From: Actinomycetes bacterium | GTDB lineage: Bacteria; Actinomycetota; Actinomycetes; Actinomycetales; Cellulomonadaceae | Assembly (NCBI GenBank): GCA_023428465.1 | Contig: JAEYXM010000262.1 | Span: forward strand, 1-6,694 | Reading direction: 5' to 3' | Length of the DNA stretch: 6,694 nt | Part shown: positions 4,769 to 6,694 of the stretch, in pieces | Layout of the letters: each line of letters begins with the position of its first letter | Numbering within the stretch: position 1 is the stretch's first letter | The notes under the pieces: generated by a model | Database searches by the model: none | Seen by the model: only the letters and a program-made list of their open reading frames with translations | What the model was told of the DNA's origin: nothing | Made by a program: the position numbers and the translations under genes

Positions 4769-5334
4769 CAGTCTTCTTCCTTCCGGGTCACAAGCTCAGG
4801 GTCGAGGGCGCTGTCCACGGACAGCCGGGTACGGGGTCGGGCGACGAGCAGCGCGGCGGCGGTGATCATCCCGACGTTGCGCAGCAGGTGGCCCAGGTAG
4901 TTGGTGGTGGCCGGGTCGGTCGGCCCGCCGCCACCGAAGCAGCCGCAGTCGATCGCCAGGCCACGCGCCCACGCCGACGCGATGCCGATGGCGAAGCCGA
5001 CGAGCATCAGCCCGAAGACCAGCGCGGACCAGCGGGTGAGGAACCCGGCGATGAGGAACACGCCGAGGATCACCTCGAGGATCGGCAGGCCGTTGCCCGC
5101 GGCCTGGGCCACGGCGTCGGGCAGGAGCTGGTAAGCGCGCACGGCGCGGACGCTCGCGGGCAGGTCGCTCAGCTTGGTCAGGCCTGCGACGAGCGAGACG
5201 ACGCCGAGGCCGACGCGCAGGACAGCCCCGATCCACGGCCACCAGCGGGCCACCGACTGGGCGGCGGAGCTGGCGGTCGAGCGGGCGGTGGGTGGACGTG
5301 GTGGGGACGACGAACGTGCAGCAGCGGACGGCAT
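4768..5334 (-). CDS. MauE/DoxX-family redox-associated membrane protein
   Basis: This 188-residue integral membrane protein has four predicted TMs (about 34-52, 82-101, 103-122, 150-166). The start is ATG 5334, with AGGA 7 bases upstream; an upstream in-frame extension of 25 codons lacks a signal and is rejected. The fingerprint is D-C-G-C-F-G (129-134), a C-x-C pair after TM3, together with an early G-L-x-K-L segment (51-55), typical of MauE/DoxX redox-associated proteins. In methylamine dehydrogenase clusters MauE acts with a thioredoxin-like protein in disulfide formation. Here it overlaps the start of the DsbA-like gene, so the most likely role is passing electrons from that protein into the membrane, in place of DsbB or VKOR. 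The first 30 residues are Ser/Ala/Pro-rich and probably cytoplasmic and disordered. Direct electron transfer to quinone is inferred. Confidence 0.88.
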   Translation of the reverse strand: MPSAAARSSSPPRPPTARSTASSAAQSVARWWPWIGAVLRVGLGVVSLVAGLTKLSDLPASVRAVRAYQLLPDAVAQAAGNGLPILEVILGVFLIAGFLTRWSALVFGLMLVGFAIGIASAWARGLAIDCGCFGGGGPTDPATTNYLGHLLRNVGMITAAALLVARPRTRLSVDSALDPELVTRKEED

Positions 5335-5372
5335 GGGTTGGTCCTCAGGTGGGTGTGCGGGTGCAGGAACGG

Positions 5373-5864
5373 TCAGGCGAACTGCACCTGCGGCGGACCA
5401 CGCCGCCATGGGGTCCCGACGACCAGCCGGGACTCCGCCCGCTCCACGGGCACCTCGACCGCGAGACGCGGCTCCTCCACCGGTGCGAGCTCCGGCACAC
5501 GCAGCGACGGCACGAGCAGGGCGAGCACCGCCCGCAGCGCGCTGCTCAGGCGCGCGAGCACGCCGACGCCGGCGAGCACCCCGGCGACGTGGCCGAGCAG
5601 CACGGGCACGGCCACGAGGACGACGACGCCCATCACCTGGCGCTGGTCACCACCGAGCGCGAGCTCGCCCTGCGGGCACGCGTCGTCGGGGTGGAGCAGG
5701 GCGAGGCGCACACCGAAGCGGGCGAACCCACCGCCGGAGACGCACTGGTGCACGGTCACGGACGTGCCCTCGGCCGCCCGCGTGATCGCCACGGCGAGCA
5801 CGCCCAGCACCGCGATGACGGGTGCGAGCGCCGCCGTCACGCGCGGGAACCGGGCGCCGGTCAT
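5373..5864 (-). CDS. Small membrane protein with two extracytoplasmic Cys, function unknown
   Basis: A 163-residue protein I do not recognise. TM1 is at about 9-29. Then comes a loop with C41 (V-H-Q-C) and C63 (D-A-C-P-Q-G), probably outside the membrane. A long hydrophobic stretch at 76-104 follows, a third possible segment at 108-122, and a hydrophilic tail ending W-R-R-G-P-P-Q-V-Q-F-A. The ATG at 5864 is preferred, with no ribosome site but a good -10-like hexamer 7 bases upstream, as in leaderless actinobacterial genes. A GTG at 5894 in the same frame is the alternative; GAGGG lies 11 bases before it. The gene ends 38 bases before the MauE-like start and is probably in the same operon. 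The Cys pair and context suggest a part in disulfide exchange or a substrate of it; the sequence alone does not show this. Confidence 0.72.
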   Translation of the reverse strand: MTGARFPRVTAALAPVIAVLGVLAVAITRAAEGTSVTVHQCVSGGGFARFGVRLALLHPDDACPQGELALGGDQRQVMGVVVLVAVPVLLGHVAGVLAGVGVLARLSSALRAVLALLVPSLRVPELAPVEEPRLAVEVPVERAESRLVVGTPWRRGPPQVQFA

Positions 5865-5871
5865 GAGGCAC

Positions 5872-5902
5872 AGGGTACGCGCTGCCCGCTGCACCGGGAC
5901 AA
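5872..5902 (-). promoter_or_regulatory. Candidate leaderless promoter of the redox operon
   Basis: On the minus strand, TTGTCC (5897-5902) and TACCCT (5872-5877) are separated by 19 bases and resemble -35 and -10 elements. The -10 ends 7 bases before the ATG at 5864, so transcription would begin at or next to the start codon. The spacer is slightly long and the match is moderate. Confidence 0.35.
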
Positions 5903-5934
5903 GGCCCTCAGCGCGGACCCGTCACGACCGCGGC

Positions 5935-6694
5935 TCAGGACGGGCCCGGCGTGCCCGTCAGCGGCCACCACGCGACGTCCTGCGTGAGGGCGAGGCCGGC
6001 GACCAGCGCGGCCGCCGCGAGGATCACGAGGACGAGCACGCCCGCGGCCGCCGCGCCCTCGCCGAGACCCGACAGCACCCACCGGCCGCCCACGCGCGTG
6101 GGCCGGGCGATCGGGCCGAACCAGGCCGCGAGCAGCGCCGCCAGCACGACGACCGCGAGGAGCGCCTTGCCGACCCAGGCGGCGTTGCCGGGGATCACGC
6201 CGGGCGCCTCGCCCGCGGCCGGGGCCACGAGGACACGCTCGGTCAGCACCCAGCGGGCACCGAGCCACACCCCCACCGCGACCGCGGCGGCCAGGAGCAG
6301 CGCGGGGGCGGCACCGACCACGGCGCGCGCGAGGTGCCACGGCCACGCGAGGACTCCCCGGACGGCGTCGCGGGCGAGCCGCTCGCCGCGTTGCAGGCGG
6401 CGCAGCTGCACGGCCTCGGCGTCGAGCCCGATGCTGCGCACGAGGACGACGAGCGCCGCCGAGCCGAGCAGGGCGACCATCGGCAGCGCGGCCCCCAGCG
6501 CCGCCAGGAGCAGCGCGATCGACAGGAGCGTGCCCGTGCGGCGGGGCGGTAGGGCACCGGCCCCGGCCACGGCGCCGAGGTGCTCGCCGTACTCCGAGAG
6601 CGGCGCCTGCTCGGGCGCCCAGCCCTCGGGCGGTGGTGGCGCCGGTGGTCGCGACGGTGGCGGCGGTGGCGGCCCGGCGGGCATCGTGCGGGTG
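5935..6694 (-). CDS. C-terminal part of a multi-span membrane protein (5' end outside window)
   Basis: The frame is open to the right edge. An ATG at 6684 exists, but the 10 bases before it keep the frame open and show no ribosome site; the residues after it are a Pro-rich linker, so the true start is probably outside. From that Met: Pro-rich 2-19, hydrophilic 20-50, a TM pair at about 51-84, an amphipathic Arg-rich region (94-120, with A-W-P-W-H-L), TM at about 122-146, TM at about 170-193, TM at about 208-233 and a short tail. Some actinobacterial Ser/Thr protein kinases have a Pro-rich linker and a C-terminal multi-span membrane region with a P-W-H-L segment; that is my best guess, but no kinase motif is in the window. 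It ends 70 bases before the next start, without a clear terminator. Confidence 0.7.
   Translation of the reverse strand, partial: TRTMPAGPPPPPPSRPPAPPPPEGWAPEQAPLSEYGEHLGAVAGAGALPPRRTGTLLSIALLLAALGAALPMVALLGSAALVVLVRSIGLDAEAVQLRRLQRGERLARDAVRGVLAWPWHLARAVVGAAPALLLAAAVAVGVWLGARWVLTERVLVAPAAGEAPGVIPGNAAWVGKALLAVVVLAALLAAWFGPIARPTRVGGRWVLSGLGEGAAAAGVLVLVILAAAALVAGLALTQDVAWWPLTGTPGPS

Noticed and set aside
5335..5409. 25-codon N-terminal extension of the MauE/DoxX protein
   Set aside because: It overlaps the end of the upstream gene and lacks a ribosome site; ATG 5334 has one.
4888..6552. 554-codon plus-strand open frame over the redox operon and the right-hand membrane gene
   Set aside because: Low-complexity shadow of minus-strand genes that have clear motifs and membrane segments.
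1..6694. CRISPR arrays, insertion sequences, transposase or phage genes
   Set aside because: No regularly spaced repeats, no terminal inverted repeats flanking a gene and no transposase or integrase motifs were seen; the tRNA has no visible duplicated 3' end that would suggest an attachment site.

Overview
The window looks like chromosomal DNA from a very GC-rich actinobacterium. Codons end almost always in G or C, a DsbA-type protein is membrane-anchored, a GTG start is used, and there is a SipW-type signal peptidase with CBM2-like surface domains. A Micrococcales member near Cellulomonas is my guess; nothing in the sequence proves the genus. Except for the last codons of one rightward gene at the left edge, every gene reads leftward (minus strand).

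Layout, left to right: (1) the end of a plus-strand gene (2-70), converging on (2) a three-gene exported-protein locus. Read on the minus strand, this locus holds a 129-residue pilin-like secreted protein (2280-1891), a SipW-type signal peptidase I (1866-1267) and a 360-residue secreted protein with two CBM2-like beta-sandwich repeats (1173-91). (3) A 335-base intergenic stretch follows, with a 5' UTR hairpin, a GTGA-N6-TCAC palindrome, a 9-bp direct repeat and a terminator-like hairpin. (4) A lipoprotein of unknown role (3710-2616). (5) tRNA-Thr(UGU) with encoded CCA (3866-3791), preceded by a perfect 14-bp hairpin. (6) A redox group: a small membrane protein with two Cys outside the membrane (5864-5373), a MauE/DoxX-type membrane protein with a C-G-C motif (5334-4768) and a membrane-anchored DsbA-like protein with CPYC (4768-3929); the last two overlap as TGATG. 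(7) The C-terminal part of a multi-span membrane protein that runs off the right edge, possibly the tail of a Ser/Thr kinase.

How they may work together: the signal peptidase sits between its two likely substrates. Both substrates carry the same cleavage-region pattern (ASAA-x-L-x4-ASL, then a Cys), and the N-terminal domain of the large one looks like the whole mature small one. The natural reading is a dedicated export locus for a surface fibre or coat made from the small protein, with the CBM2-like protein as a carbohydrate-binding partner. Each extracellular domain carries a Cys pair, and a DsbA/MauE oxidative-folding pair lies about 1.6 kb away, so that pair may make the disulfides. The motifs and layout are seen directly; the assembled-structure model is inference.
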